From Apoda limacodes (taxonomy: Eukaryota; Arthropoda; Insecta; Lepidoptera; Limacodidae): a DNA stretch of 64,000 nt. Shown here one piece after another: positions 10,471-22,494 of the stretch. The stretch spans positions 496,001-560,000 of the forward strand of contig OX291544.1 in NCBI GenBank assembly GCA_946406115.1, read 5' to 3'. Made by a program: the position numbers and the translations under genes. Under the pieces are notes generated by a model that worked only from the letters and a program-made list of their open reading frames with translations, did no database searches and was not told the DNA's origin. Each line of letters opens with the position of its first letter. Position 1 is the first letter of the stretch.

Positions 10471-11835
10471 CTTAAAAAAACCCATATCGTCCCTGGAGAA
10501 AACCACAGCAGGAAGCTCATTTCACAACTTTAGCGTTTGCGGGAGAAAGTTCCTGTCAAACCGCACTGTTCGTGACCATTTAGGTTACGAAGAGTGAGAA
10601 TGAATTTGCTTTCGATGGCGAGCGGAGCGATGGTGGAAAGTAGCTGTGGAAATTATTTCAAACAATTCCTCAAAACACAGAACACATTATACAAGCGGTA
10701 GAACACACACAAGGAGGCAAAATCTCTCCTCAGACTAAAAGGTTCGATACGACTTGTGAGTTTGGGATCGTCGACGATTCTTACTGCTCGTCGTTGAACT
10801 GAATCAAAAGGGCTAAGCTGGTATCCAGGTACACCGGCCTAGAGATGGCAGCAGTACTCCATATGGGACCGGACTTGTTATTTGTAAAGCAACAACCTTT
10901 GCCTTGAGGTGAAGTATCGCTTCGCTCTGTTGAGTACTCCTGGTTTCTTGGACGCCAGCTTCACTTTGTCTAGTGAAATGGTCGTGAAACTGGATATAGC
11001 TGGAGATGTCAACACCAAAGATCCCAATACTCTTGGAGATGGTAAGTGCTGTGTTCTGGAATTGTGGGACCACAGTATATGGGATTTTCTTAGAGGTAAA
11101 GACTTGTGTCTTTATTGGGTTGAATCCCGAAACGCTTAACGACCGCCGGACCTCCCGCTGTGTTATAGTTTCTTCGTTATTGATATTCGAGTTTGAGGCA
11201 ATGATAGAATCGGTTTTTCGCTGTGGTGGTAATGACCACTGACAAAAGTTTCCCTTGGCAGCTTAACAAGCGTCCAGAAGCACGACTCCCAGAAGGATAG
11301 CTTGCAGGTCGCCCACCTATTTTGCCGATGAATTGGAACTTAGCTCAGGCGGTTACAGACGTATTCAGATCCTTTTTGTTTGAGCCGTGGTCCAAGCCTC
11401 ATATGCAGTTTCCTTGAGAATTTTAGCTTCTTTACAAGACCTATTAAACCACGGTCTTTTTTTGACATCGGCAGCTACTCGAGGGTCAGGAATTTTCAGG
11501 AAACATTCCATGCCAGCGAGGATTGTCTCAGTGACTGCGGCTGCACAGATTTCAGGATCTTCTGAGCTGAAGCAGAGCTGCCTCCACGGGTACGATGTAT
11601 AAAAATCCCGCAATCCATCACAATCTGCTGACTAATAATGCCACACACAACGCCAATTAATTGGCAAAGAGGAAATGGTTAGTGTGCATGACACTTGATT
11701 CCGGACGAGAGAGTGGTCAGAGGAGCCAAGAGGCTCATCCACTGAGACGGAATATCAGTTCGGACGTGTAGTTAGCACAAGGTCCAGTAAGGACTATATC
11801 AGGTATGCTCGTTGGAGAAAGTACCAGTTGAGAGA
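10470..11835 (-). pseudogene. LINE B3: internally deleted copy of family B
   Basis: A minus-strand relic. 10480-11116 matches the C-terminal third of the B ORF (CHLWAG-equivalent, LRRD, FLPR regions). At about 11117 the sequence jumps straight to the block before the RT fingers (VRRAL region), removing the RT catalytic core. 11125-11833 then continues toward the endonuclease (PDIE region) with at least one more deletion near 11160. It ends abruptly at about 11833, inside the endonuclease, so it is also 5'-truncated. Many stops; it cannot encode a working protein. Confidence 0.82.
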
Positions 11836-12285
11836 ATTTTATTTGAGTAATTGTAAAGAATAAACACGAAATTTAATTGATACGTCTCAATTTTTTTTAT
11901 TGAAAGTATCTAAATTTGACATCACTCAGTATTAATACTAAAACTATAAGAATATTAAATATAAAAACTATTTGTAAGTAGACTTCTGGTGAACAAAACA
12001 CCGTCATAAAATCCAAGTATTTTATATTATTTTTCATTATGCAACCTCTTACAATTCACCCCCAACGTGCGCGCAAAATGCGGCTCGAACGGCGCGTACG
12101 ATGCGGACAAATGAGCGATCACCTTTGGATGGCTATGAATAATTATCTTATTAACATTCTATACATGTATAATTACATATTTTAACGATTTCCTATCGAC
12201 ACTGATGTCGTCGGTCGTCAACTTGTCAAGCTCTATGCTAACTAAATGTCTACATATTTTACGCAAAATACTCCCCAAAATCCTT
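11835..12285. other. AT-rich spacer
   Basis: No gene or repeat is recognised, apart from a short GC-richer patch at about 12055-12115. Confidence 0.45.
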
Positions 12286-13800
12286 ATTTAACAACGAAAT
12301 AATGGTACTCAGTAAATCTAGACAATAAAAATGCAAGCCTTGATTTAAATTGTTTTTTTTTTCCAAAAATTTCCAACTAAAACTGATGAAATATGCATAT
12401 GACAACAATTCTGTAAAAATCAAAGATGACTTATACGTCTAGATAACGTGTTCGGGCACACAAAACGAGCCGATCCGAGTACATTAATTTTCATGAACTT
12501 GCCGTCAACACTACATAATACGTAATCAGTGCGTCGACGCGAACTGTGCTGTCGCGTAAAGTAATAAAAATGACGATTTGTGCAATAAAGTAAAATAAAA
12601 AAATATTTTTCCCTGACGTCACTTACACACATTACACTGTTTGAGGTTTATAAAGTATTTATGTAATGATGTCCCCTGTGACACATTGTAACTATAGAAC
12701 ACAAACCTTTACCCCGGACCTGTGCGATTTTTAAATAAAAGAAACATAACAGTTAGATGTAAATAACAATAGAAAAAGTAGTATCTACTCATCATGTATT
12801 TTATGGACTACGAAATTAATAAATTACCGCAAGTATCTTTAAATATATTAATAATTTGAAAAAATATATTTTCTTTACAACGAAATGTGACGTTAACGTA
12901 ACATTTTAGACCCTTTATATAAAATTTTATCTTTAGTTACCTAATAATAGGTACTTTATTAGCAAGACGGTGTACGCACACGAGCAACTGAATGTTAAAT
13001 TATAGGGCGAGTGTAATTTGCATTGTTTGTGTAATATTCTACGTCAATCAGTTATATAAGTTATAAATTTACAATGATAGACTTATTAGGTCTTATGAAA
13101 AAGAAATATAATGTACTTATAATGATTTTTGTTGGATTTTCTTTTACTAGGTATTTTCTTTTTAGGTCCTAACCTTTAAAGAGCTCGAAATAGGCAAAAG
13201 CCTGAAATTTTCTCAGAATATGTGTATATGTGTTACGTATGCGGGTTTTCCTAAGTAATAATGAAAATATAAAAGCAAAAACTAAAAATTTAAGAGGGCA
13301 TTTTAGAATAGGCGCCGTAGTACCGAAAATATTCCCCAAATCTTGATTTAGTAATGAAATATGGTTTTAAATCTAGATTATAATATGTAAACTACAATTC
13401 AAATTGATTTTTACGTTAATTTTTCAGATAAAATCGATAAAATATAATTAACAACAAAGCAGTAAAAATCATAAATTACCGGTAAAACGTGTATTAATTC
13501 GGATTATTGAGTCTTGTAACGTCACATTGGCTCACAAAATAGATACAAAAATTACAATTTAAATATTCTAAAATATAAATCAATCGCTATAAAACAGACC
13601 CGCTCATATCGCCGCTTATCGATGTAATTATTGACATATTCGGCCATTTTCTTCTATCTCATTCTCTCATGGCCACTATGCACTTACTTTGGATTTCTCG
13701 CTTCCACGCTTTATTGGTCTTTTGAACATAGTGAAAAAATTCTATGTCTATGGCCCGAACACGGTATCTAAACGTATAAGTCATCTTTGCCGTGTCCGAA
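12285..13800. repeat. Diverged direct repeat and ~38-bp inverted repeat
   Basis: Segments 12285-12460 and 13325-13495 are diverged direct copies (AAATCTAGA, TTCAAATTG/TTTAAATTG and GTAAAAATCA landmarks in the same order). In addition, 12421-12459 is the reverse complement of about 13753-13790 with roughly two or three mismatches (landmarks GATGACTTATACGT and GTGTTCGGGC). The inverted pair is ~1.3 kb apart and might mark the ends of a non-autonomous DNA transposon. No transposase was seen. Confidence 0.55.
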
Positions 13801-15520
13801 ACAATATCAAACGGATTATTGCGAGCCATTTTGCTATCAATGTGTATGTAAATAATACGACTATCATTTTTACATTTGTGTGCTTAGTTTCGGTGTTACC
13901 AATCTTAAAGTGATTACTCCGAATAACATATTCTCTTGCACGTTGAATTTATAAAAGAAAAGGGTAAACGAAGTGTTGAACCGGTTAAGTACATAACACA
14001 TATAACCCTGTCTATTTCGCAAACCAGCAACTGGCGACTTTCACGTGGTGCTTTTCAATATGATTTTCTTTTGTTAAAACTTAATGGATCTTTAGGTCTA
14101 ATTATAAATTGCGACTGTTGTTTATTTAGAGGTCGATATCCGTAGCATATATAATTATATAATTAGTCGTATAAAATTAGTATTGCCTTGTCCGTCTGGC
14201 AATTAAAGAAAAGAAATTTTACAAAAAGGTGTCTTATGTTGGTTTGTTACAATATTAAACAAAAATTTAAATACTTATCGAACTGTGATATAATTTTTTT
14301 ACCCTGTTGTGGGGGGTATCGGCGAATAGGTCTTAAAAATCATTTAAGGTTATCACATAACTTTTCTCTCAAATGCATACTATACAAATAATTATCTTTC
14401 AAAGTACACTGTTGTGTGCCGCCCGCCTTTTACTACTTTTTTATCGTGAGTTCTAAGAATCTGAAAATTATTATAATTAATTCCAGATTTCTTTTTACAC
14501 TGAATACAATAAATAAAACTTAATAAAGTTATGCTCCAGACAGTAGCAAGTTTTACAACTTATGTATTTTGTACAATCCTACGGATGCTACTTTAATTGT
14601 GTTATAAAATTTACACAAAAACTGCTTATTTACGCGATCTAGCCGAATGTTCAATATGTTTGTACAATTGATACATAAAAGATTATAACAAAAATATTTG
14701 ATACCATAAATAGCTTATGTGCCGCGGTGTATTGTATAGTATAGTATAGTGACACGTATATGGTCGCGGGCATATCTGGTTGTTTATATCGATGCAAAAA
14801 GCGGAGCGGTTAGCAGATAAATCAGTGAAGCTCTCCGACCGCCTTCATTAAACCCCGCGTTTAATTACGCAGAAGTACCAGCGGAGGTGCCCGCCTTGCG
14901 CCGTCGCCCCTCCCCCCCCCCAGCGTCCCCTGCTTGGTTCATTTTGCGACTATTGTAGCCAAGTTATTAGGTTGGGAGCCTTAAAATTACCTGAGGAGTT
15001 ATTAACTGAGCGAGTATATTATGAGTCGATTTATCTAACCGTTTTGTACTAGGCTAGTGCTGAACTGCTGACTCGGAGACGACTCGTACGACAAGGACAG
15101 GCCAATTGCTGGAAAACATGCACCAAAAAAGAGTTCCGAATTGAGTATTCATACGTTGTGTTGTGGCCTGCGGTCTGCTGGCTGCTGGCTGCCGGGCGCG
15201 GACACGCAGTTACGCGACTGCGATTAGATCGGAAAAACGCAGCCCATTAGTTAGGTGCTTAACCGTCGGACAAAGGAACCGCGATACAAAAACTTTCGAG
15301 GTTCCCAGATTCGCGAGCGAGGGTCAGGGCGGTGCCCCTTTGTGCCGCCGAGGGCAAAAACCTGGACCACGCTAGCCTCGTCCTGTCCGGTCCAGCCGCG
15401 GCCGCATTCCGCCCGGACCTGTGTGACCTCCTCGTAGGTACCTTACCACGACCGTGAATGTCGCGACTGCCTCTCGTGTTAGAATAGTTATCTTAAGGTG
15501 AAATAAAGCAACCTTTTTTG
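13800..15520. other. Gene-free stretch with GC-rich patches
   Basis: AT-rich DNA broken by GC-richer patches at about 14860-14940 and 15150-15440. The second contains overlapping short open frames but no recognisable domain, Kozak-like context or splice pattern. It could hold a regulatory element or an untranslated exon; the sequence alone does not show this. Confidence 0.35.
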
Positions 15521-15526
15521 TATTTG

Positions 15527-15792
15527 ATAAAAACTTTTTAACAAATAAAACAATCCGCTTCAAAAAGATGCACAAAAAAAAGTAAAAATAATTACTTATT
15601 TCCAAAAATCTTATCTGAATTACAGTTTGAAGTTGGTTTCCTGCAAGTGAAGTGTGTTATAAACTGTTAGGTACAAAGACACTTACTTCAAACTGTAATT
15701 GAGATAGATTTTTGGAAATAAGTAATTATTTTTACTTTTTTTTGTGCATCTTTTTGAAGCGGATTGTTTTATTTGCTAAAAAGTTTTTATTT
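15527..15792. repeat. Long near-perfect hairpin (arms ~107 bp)
   Basis: The left arm at about 15527-15634 is the reverse complement of the right arm at about 15685-15792, with only a few mismatches over ~107 bp and a ~50-bp loop. Landmarks are AATCCGCTTCAAAAAGATGC on the left and its complement ending GAAGCGGATT on the right. It is a foldback MITE or paired opposed insertion. A transcript through it would form long dsRNA. Confidence 0.85.
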
Positions 15793-16044
15793 TTTACTTA
15801 TGAGTGACGAATTGCTTTTTTTTCACATCCATACTTGTAACAAAATTTTATACAATCATCAATATAAAAGGCATTTCACCAGTTCCAAAACAATACTAAT
15901 TATTTTTTGGACCAAAAGTTTAAGTTTTAAATTCTCTACATTAATATCGGACTACCTTGGAAGTATATACCCTTTTAAATAAAAAAAGAATTTTGCAAAT
16001 CTGTCTATATATGACGGAGTTATGCCCGAATATAATTAAAAAAA

Positions 16045-16080
16045 AAAGTGAGAACCTCCTTTTTTGAAGTCGGTTAAAAA
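16045..16080. mobile_element. Probable terminus of a dispersed lepidopteran repeat
   Basis: The stretch GAACCTCCTTTTTTGAAGTC followed by GGTTAAAAA is a motif I recall at the ends of many lepidopteran dispersed repeats. It lies ~250 bp from the hairpin, whose arms share a similar TTTTTGAAG core. The relationship is suggested, not shown. Confidence 0.35.
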
Positions 16081-16271
16081 ATAAAGCGCCATGGAGCGTG
16101 AACCGTTGAATTTACGTAAGCAGAATTTCAGAATTTAATTTAAAATTTAGTTTGTGGCACTAGCACTTGAACCTTTAGGTAGTATACCTCGCTCAAAGAG
16201 TTCGTTTGTTAGAGGCGGTGCAGCAGCAGCGAGGTAGTGCTGCCAGCAGTTTAGGGACCACGCCACAATGG

Positions 16272-16506
16272 GTAGTGACACCAGCTTGTCGCAGCACGTG
16301 TAGTGACACCAGCTTGTCGCAGCACGTGTAGTGAGACCAGCTTGTCGCAGCACGGGCGGTGAGACCAGTTTGTCGCAGCACGGGTAGTGAGACCAGCTTG
16401 TCGCAGCACGGGCGGTGAGACCAGTTTGTCGCAGCACGGGTAGTGAGACCAGCTTGTCGCAGCACGGGTAGTGAGACCAGCTTGTCGCAGCACGGGTAGT
16501 GAGACG
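16272..16506. repeat. 28-bp minisatellite, 8.4 copies
   Basis: The unit GTAGTGAGACCAGCTTGTCG plus CAGCACGG repeats at 28-bp steps from 16272. Variants are T/C at AGC/TTTGTCG and GTAG/GCGG. Period 28 is not a codon multiple, so the overlapping minus-strand open frames that cycle through all three frames are artefacts. Confidence 0.95.
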
Positions 16507-16614
16507 CTCTACGGTGTTATATTTTTATAAAAGCTTTTCGTTACAATAACGAGGTATCAAAATTAATGCGGATAAGAACCCGATATTTACCTACACACAC
16601 AAACACACCGAATT

Positions 16615-18430
16615 TTTTTGCATACGTAACAAAGGTGACGCTAATATAAACTTAATAAAATTATTGTATTCACAGTTTTTCCACACTTACCAACGGTGAC
16701 ACTAATATAAACTTAATAAAATTATTGTCCTCACAATTTTTCCACATGTACCAAAGGTGTTGCTAATTTAAACTTAATAAAATTAGTGTCCTCACAATTT
16801 TTCCACATGTACCAAAGGTGACGCTAAAATAAACTTAATAAAATTATTGTCCTTACAATTTTTCCACATGTACCAATGGTGACGCTAATATAAATTTAAT
16901 AAAATTATTGTATTTACAGTTTTTCCACACTTACCAAGGGTGACACTAATATAAACCTAATAAAATTATTGTCCTTACAATTTTTCCACATGTACCAAAG
17001 GTGTTGTTAATTTAAACTTAATCAAATTAGTGTCCTCACAATTTTTCCACATGTACAAAGGTGTTGCTAATTTAAACTTAATAAAATGATTGTATTCACA
17101 GTTTTTCCACACTTACCAAAGGTGACGCTAATATAAACTTAATAAAATTATTGGCTTCACAATTTTTCCACATGTACCAAAGGTGACGCTAATATAAACT
17201 TAACAAAATTATTGTATTCACAGTTTTTCCACACTTAGCAAAGGTGACGCTAATATAAACTTAATAAAATTATTGTCCTCACAATTTTTCCACATGTACC
17301 AAAGGTGACGCTAATATAAACTTAATAAAATTATTGTCCTTACAATTTTTCCACATGTACCAAAGGTGACGCTAATATAAACTTAATAAAATTATTGTAT
17401 TCACAGTTTTTCTACACTTACCAAAGGTGACGCTAATATAAACTTAATAAAATTATTGGCCTCACAATTTTTCCACATGTACCAAAGGTGACGCTAATAT
17501 AAACTTAATAAAATTATTGTCCTCACAATTTTTCCACATGTACCAAAGGTGACGCTAATATAATCTTAATAAAATTATTGTATTCACAGTTTTTCCACAC
17601 TTACCAAAGGTGACACTAATATAAACTTAATAAAATTATTGTCCTCACAATTTTTGCACCTGTACCAAAGGTGAAGCTTATATAAACTTAATAAAATTAT
17701 TGTCCTCACAATTTTTCCACATGTACCAAAGGTGACGCTAATATAATCTTAATAAAATTATTGTATTCACAGTTTTTCCACACTTACCAAAGGTGACACT
17801 AATATAAACTTAATAAAATTATTGTCCTCACAATTTTTGCACCTGTACCAAAGGTGAAGCTTATATAAACTTAATAAAATTATTGTATTCACAGTTTTTC
17901 CACACTTACCAAAGGTGACGCTAATATAAACTAAATAAAATTATTGTATTCACAGTTTTTCCACACTTACCAAAGGTGACGCTAATATAAACTTAATAAA
18001 ATTATTGAATTCACAGTTTTTCCACACTTACCAAAGGTGACACTAATATAAACTTAATAAAATTATTGTCCTCACAATTTTTCCACATATACCAAAGGTG
18101 ACGCTAATATAAAGTAAATAAAATTATTGTATTCACAGTTTTTCCACACTTACCAAAGGTGACGCTAATATAAACTAAATAAAATTATTGTATTCACAGT
18201 TTTTCCACACTTACCAAAGGTGACGCTAATATAAACTTAATAAAATTATTGAATTCACAGTTTTTCCACACTTACCAAAGGTGACACTAATATAAACTTA
18301 ATAAAATTATTGTCCTCACAATTTTTCCACATATACCAAAGGTGACGCTAATATAAACTAAATAAAATTATTGTATTCACAGTTTTTCCACACTTACCAA
18401 AGGTGACGCTAATATAAACTTTATTGTCCT
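16615..18430. repeat. ~61-bp tandem array, about 30 units
   Basis: The unit contains ACCAAAGGTGACGCTAATAT, then AAACTTAATAAAATTATTG and a CACA(A/G)TTTTTCCACA segment, with a 61-bp step. Two main unit types alternate irregularly: one with GTATTCACAGTTTTTCCACA and one with GTCCTCACAATTTTTCCACA. Longer patterns repeat too: a 183-bp (three-unit) block near 17641 and 17824, and a 244-bp (four-unit) block near 18001 and 18245. The last unit is cut at about 18425. Confidence 0.95.
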
Positions 18431-18469
18431 TACACTTTCCGGCGGGGACAGAACTCTATTGGACCGAAT

Positions 18470-18670
18470 TTAGGCATTTTTGTTTTCTCAGTATTTCTCG
18501 ATATGGTACAATATCTATGTGTACATGAACATGATCGAAGTATTTAGCGCCGTGAGAGAAAACGGGATTCGAACCCGCACCAAATTCCCAAGTAACTTTT
18601 GCCGCAATCGACAAAATCCAAAATATGTTAGTTATAGCCAAGGAAACTTTTAGATGAATTTAGAGCGTAG
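18470..18670 (-). mobile_element. Possible SINE with tRNA-like box B
   Basis: On the minus strand, bases about 18552-18570 read GCGGGTTCGAATCCCG, a perfect RNA polymerase III box B as in a tRNA T-arm. The sequence downstream on that strand is AT-rich, as in a SINE body. A convincing box A and cloverleaf are not seen, so it is not a functional tRNA gene. It directly borders the 61-bp array. Confidence 0.45.
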
Positions 18671-18679
18671 TGTAGCCTG

Positions 18680-19300
18680 TGACGGGCCGGACGGTGTCTT
18701 GTCTGGTTGACCCGCCAGGAACAATTCTTATCAGGGTGTAGTAGTGTATTTACTTCTTATCCACCGAAACGATGAAGAACACCTTATATTTAATATAATA
18801 ATTAATATATTTAAATATTAATATATACTGTGAAAAATATAAAGACGACTGAATTATCTCTTTGAATCTCGAACGTTTTTTGATTTCGAGTAGAGAAGCC
18901 GCTTTTAAGAAAATCGTCAAATAACGATTCAAGACAAGAGTCAGACTCAAGAGTCAACAAAAGAGAGTGTTGAGTTCTCAAGAACAACTGGTATCGTTGT
19001 GTTCGCCATGATCTCCTGAACAAGAATAGACCGGTTGTCGCGTTCTAAAGTGGTGGAGGGGGGAGGGAGGGAGAGAAAATACGCGGAAACCGGGTATCAG
19101 GGTTTGGTTAATTTCTCAATAACCACTTATCCGATTTCATCAAATAAGGTGTCATATCATAGGTGATAAAATGCTTAACATAACATGTTTTAAAATAATT
19201 TCTGTAAATACCATAGTTTATTTTATATTCAGAAAAAAAAGAAATTTACAACAAAAATATTTTTAGTTTGTTGAATTGCAGCGGTAAATGACATAGACAG
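18680..19300. other. Spacer without recognised gene
   Basis: AT-rich, with a purine-rich GGGGGGAGGGAGGG patch near 19055. No feature is supported. Confidence 0.45.
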
Positions 19301-19304
19301 GTTT

Positions 19305-20120
19305 AAAGTCAAAGTCAAAATGGTTTATTCAAATAAGGATTTTACAATCACTTTTGAATCGTCAAAGTTATAAAAAATTATTTTTTGAACCCTCCCACCT
19401 TCCCGCCGGTTCACAATGTTGTTGATTTCTACCGAGAAGAATCCGGCAAGAAACTCGATAGTTACTCTTTTAAAAACACTATCAATAATACAAATAAACT
19501 AAAATACAATTAATGTTTTAAATAAAAAAATTTTTAGTCGTACAATTTAATGTTATTTCCATTTTAATTTGGTTTACCTATGCATCCCGTAATTGAGCAT
19601 CATCAGTCCCAAGGATTTTTATCATTTACATAGTCTGAAATATTGTAGTATGCCTTTTTACAAAGTACCTGCTTGATAAAAGATTTAAATTTACTTATTG
19701 ATAGATTTTGAATTTTATTGGGAACTTTGTTGTAAAAGTGTATACATTGCCCCATAAAAGAGTTACTTATTTTGTGTAGACGTGTATCATGCACCAACAG
19801 CTTATTTTTACTTCTAGTATTTACTTTGTGAACGTCACTTTTCTTGCTGAAACTATTGATATTTTTATGTACATATAAAAGATTTACATATATGTACTGC
19901 GACACTAAAGTTAAAATTTTTACTTCCCTAAACCTATCCCTCAGAGATATCCTAGATCCTAATTTATAAATAGCACGAATTGCCCTTTTTTGTAACAAAA
20001 ATATTGTATTTACATCAGCAGCGCTACCCCACAATAGGATACCATATGTCATCAAACTATGGATATAGCTAAAATATACTATTTTTGCAGTGTCGACATC
20101 GGTCAATTGTCTTATTTTTT
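19305..20120 (-). mobile_element. LINE C1: 3' part of a CR1/Jockey-type element
   Basis: A minus-strand 3' fragment. It has a 3' UTR (about 19305-19600) with the TCAAAGTCAAAATGGTTTAT terminus and an ACCGAGAAGAATCCGGCAAG block typical of abundant lepidopteran LINE tails. The C-terminal coding part follows (19603 upward). Fragments C2 (31690-32095) and C3 (25300-27330) belong to the same or a sister family. The 5' side ends at about 20118, where B4 begins in the opposite orientation. Confidence 0.78.
19603..20118 (-). pseudogene. LINE C1 ORF2 C-terminal fragment
   Basis: The open frame continues from 20196, but only the part up to about 20118 is C1; the first ~25 residues of the open frame come from the adjacent B4. 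It shows KIVYFSYIHSLMTYGILLWG and KRAIRAIYKLGSR, the region after the RT active site in Jockey/CR1 elements (the Y-x-H-S…YGILLWG landmark), and ends DYVNDKNPWD. No catalytic RT motif is included. Confidence 0.75.
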
Positions 20121-20121
20121 T

Positions 20122-21173
20122 CTTGATGGAAGACTGCGAAGTTGCACCCGGTGCCGAAAAAGGGCGATAGATCAGATCCACCAAATGACAGGCCAATCAC
20201 TATTACCTCTCTCCTCTCCAGCTACGCTGCTAAGATACCTAGAAAAACACGACCTGGTCAGCGACCGTCAATATGGCTTTCGCCACCTTCTAGTGTATCT
20301 CACACACCGATGGACACTAGACATTGAGAGTCAGAGGAAGGCATTGGCATGTAGCCTGGTTATAGCGAAGGCGTTCGATCGGGTCTGGCACCGGGGTCTC
20401 CTATTGAAGATGCTATCTTACGGAGTGCCGGAGGGTTTGTGCAAATGGGTGGCTACCTTTTTGTCCAGCAGACGCATACGAACCGCAGTTGACAGTAGAT
20501 GCTCTGATAGCATGGCCATTAATGCTGGTGTCTCGCAAGGCTCTATGCTGTCTCCTACGCTGTTTCTAAGGCATATCAATGAAATGTTAGACATCAACAA
20601 TACTATGCAGATGACAGCACTGGAGATACTTATTACCCGGGCCGTGCAAACATCTCTCGTTCCGATGTGGAGGAAAAGCGCGAAGAACTTGTGTCTCAAA
20701 TCGAGATCACTCCGACCAAGGTCTCTGAATGGAGATGGGAAAACTTGGTCCGATTCAATCCTAAGAAGACACAAGTCGACGCGGTCACCGCTAAGAAAAC
20801 ACATTTATTGTGGTCCCACGATTCCAGAACACTCCCATCTCCATCTCCGAGAGCATTGTGATCCTTGATGATGACATCTCCAGCGATGTTCAATTCCAAG
20901 ATTATTTGCAAGATAAGTTTAAGCTGGCTTCCAAAAAACTTGGTGTACTCAATAGAGCGAAGCCCGGCCCCATATGGAGTACTGCTCCCATCTCTGGGCG
21001 GGTGCGCCCAGATACCAACATGGCCCTTTTAACTCGGTTCAACGACAGGCTGTGAGAATCGTCGACGATCCGAAACTCGCAATCCCTACCGAACCCATCA
21101 GTCATAGGAGAGACTTTGCCTCCCTATGTGTGTTCTACCGCTTGTGTAATGCGATTCTGAGAAATTGTTCGAA
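20122..21173 (+). pseudogene. LINE B4: truncated family B RT fragment
   Basis: A plus-strand fragment starting inside RT block 2a (HPVPKKGD-equivalent) and ending in the C-terminal LRNC/EELFE region. Recognisable parts are RYLEKHDLVSDRQYGFR, LVIAKAFDRVWH, GVSQGSMLSPTLF and CSHLWAG. Deletion of the HGRSTSD segment, a frameshift just before YADD (so NTMQMTALEI is read instead), and a P-to-S change in GVPQG show it is dead. Both ends are truncated; the left end abuts C1 head to head. Confidence 0.85.
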
Positions 21174-21174
21174 A

Positions 21175-22365
21175 TTGCGTACGTATACGGATAAATCCGT
21201 ACATATAGCAACCCTGTGCCAATATATCTCAAAGATTTGCAGCTGATATCATGTTTGCCTTATGGGTTCAGAATTTTTTTTAACCAGTACTATAACGAAT
21301 CTCAAGATGACTAAATTGTCACATCAAATATATCCAATAGATATTTTGAATTTGGACAAATATGTTATACATATTTCTGGTTAACTATTTCAGTTGTACG
21401 AGTACTTTAGAAGTAGGAGAGCACCAACCTATTACTGTCAATCTATAAATTGGGATATTCTCTTAGGGAAATATTTAGGGGAATTGATATTTTAACTGTT
21501 CCTTGCCAATATATCTACACTTGTATAATGTATATACGCAAAATTTGGCATTTATTTGCCTTAAATAGTGACCTACGCAGTGTGAATACAATGTATAAGG
21601 ATAAGTTGGTATAGTACCAAATGTTGTCTTAAGAAACTACTTACCTAGCTCTTTTGCAATACAAAGTTTATATTTCTATTGCAAAAACTCCAAATTTTGT
21701 GATTTATTTAGCTCCAAATAAATTAAATTAAATTAAAATATATGACAAAGATGGTTTAATGAAAAATAGCTATTAAAATGTTGATGAATACATTGGTGAT
21801 AAAAATGTTTGGAAGAATTAGAACTTTAATAATTGGGAGGCATTTGTGACATTATTACCTAGTGTAAGGCTGTATTGTTTTATTTGTAATATAAACTTGA
21901 AAAATATGAGATTAGCATTAACTAGGTACAGAGTTTTGTTATTCAAAATATTTGTAAAACGTAAATGATAATATGACAAATTATTTTTTTACCTTACTTA
22001 ATATTTTATTTATTTATATAATTGATTATAGAAATAAATTATATTACTAATATGAAATTAGTCTTGTTACTTGTAGTTATATTGAAATAATCTAGAAAAT
22101 AAAACCCGCTATAATGCGCAGCACAAGTCACGTTACCCTAATGTATAAATTCAGTCATACTTTTATCATTTTTTTAACCAAATTTAAAAAATAAAAACTT
22201 TTATATAGCTGTATTAATCACCAAATTTTTAGTCATTCATTACTTTTTAATTTAATGTAATTTACTGCTTCAATTCAATAAAATTAAAAAAGGTTTTTGT
22301 CAAAAATTCGTTTTTTTTTCTAAATATTCAAAAAAGTATGGTATATGCAGAAACCATTGTAAGAC
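21175..22365. other. AT-rich gene-free stretch
   Basis: Very AT-rich. No coding frame above noise and no obvious repeat structure. Confidence 0.5.
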
Positions 22366-22367
22366 AG

Positions 22368-22481
22368 CGCAGCGTTTACATCTATTTTCTACCGGCCAAA
22401 GCAGCGTATACATCAATTTTCTACCGGCCAACGCAGCGTTTACATCAATTTTCTACCGGCCAACGCAGCGTTTACATCAAT
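22368..22481. repeat. 32-bp minisatellite, ~3.6 copies
   Basis: The unit GCAGCGTTTACATCAATTTT plus CTACCGGCCAAC repeats at ~32-bp steps. The last copy is interrupted shortly before the (AAT)n tail of LINE A2. Confidence 0.9.
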
Positions 22482-22494
22482 GACAGTTTCGTAT

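Noticed and set aside
15163..15437. Coding exon in the GC-rich patch
   Set aside because: Two overlapping short open frames in different phases, no domain, no clear splice sites; not enough for a gene call.
16147..16493. Overlapping minus-strand open frames rich in CCDKLVS-like repeats
   Set aside because: They are readings of the 28-bp minisatellite in different frames; the period is not a codon multiple.
16272..18430. CRISPR array
   Set aside because: Units are directly tandem without unique spacers, in eukaryotic DNA with no cas genes.
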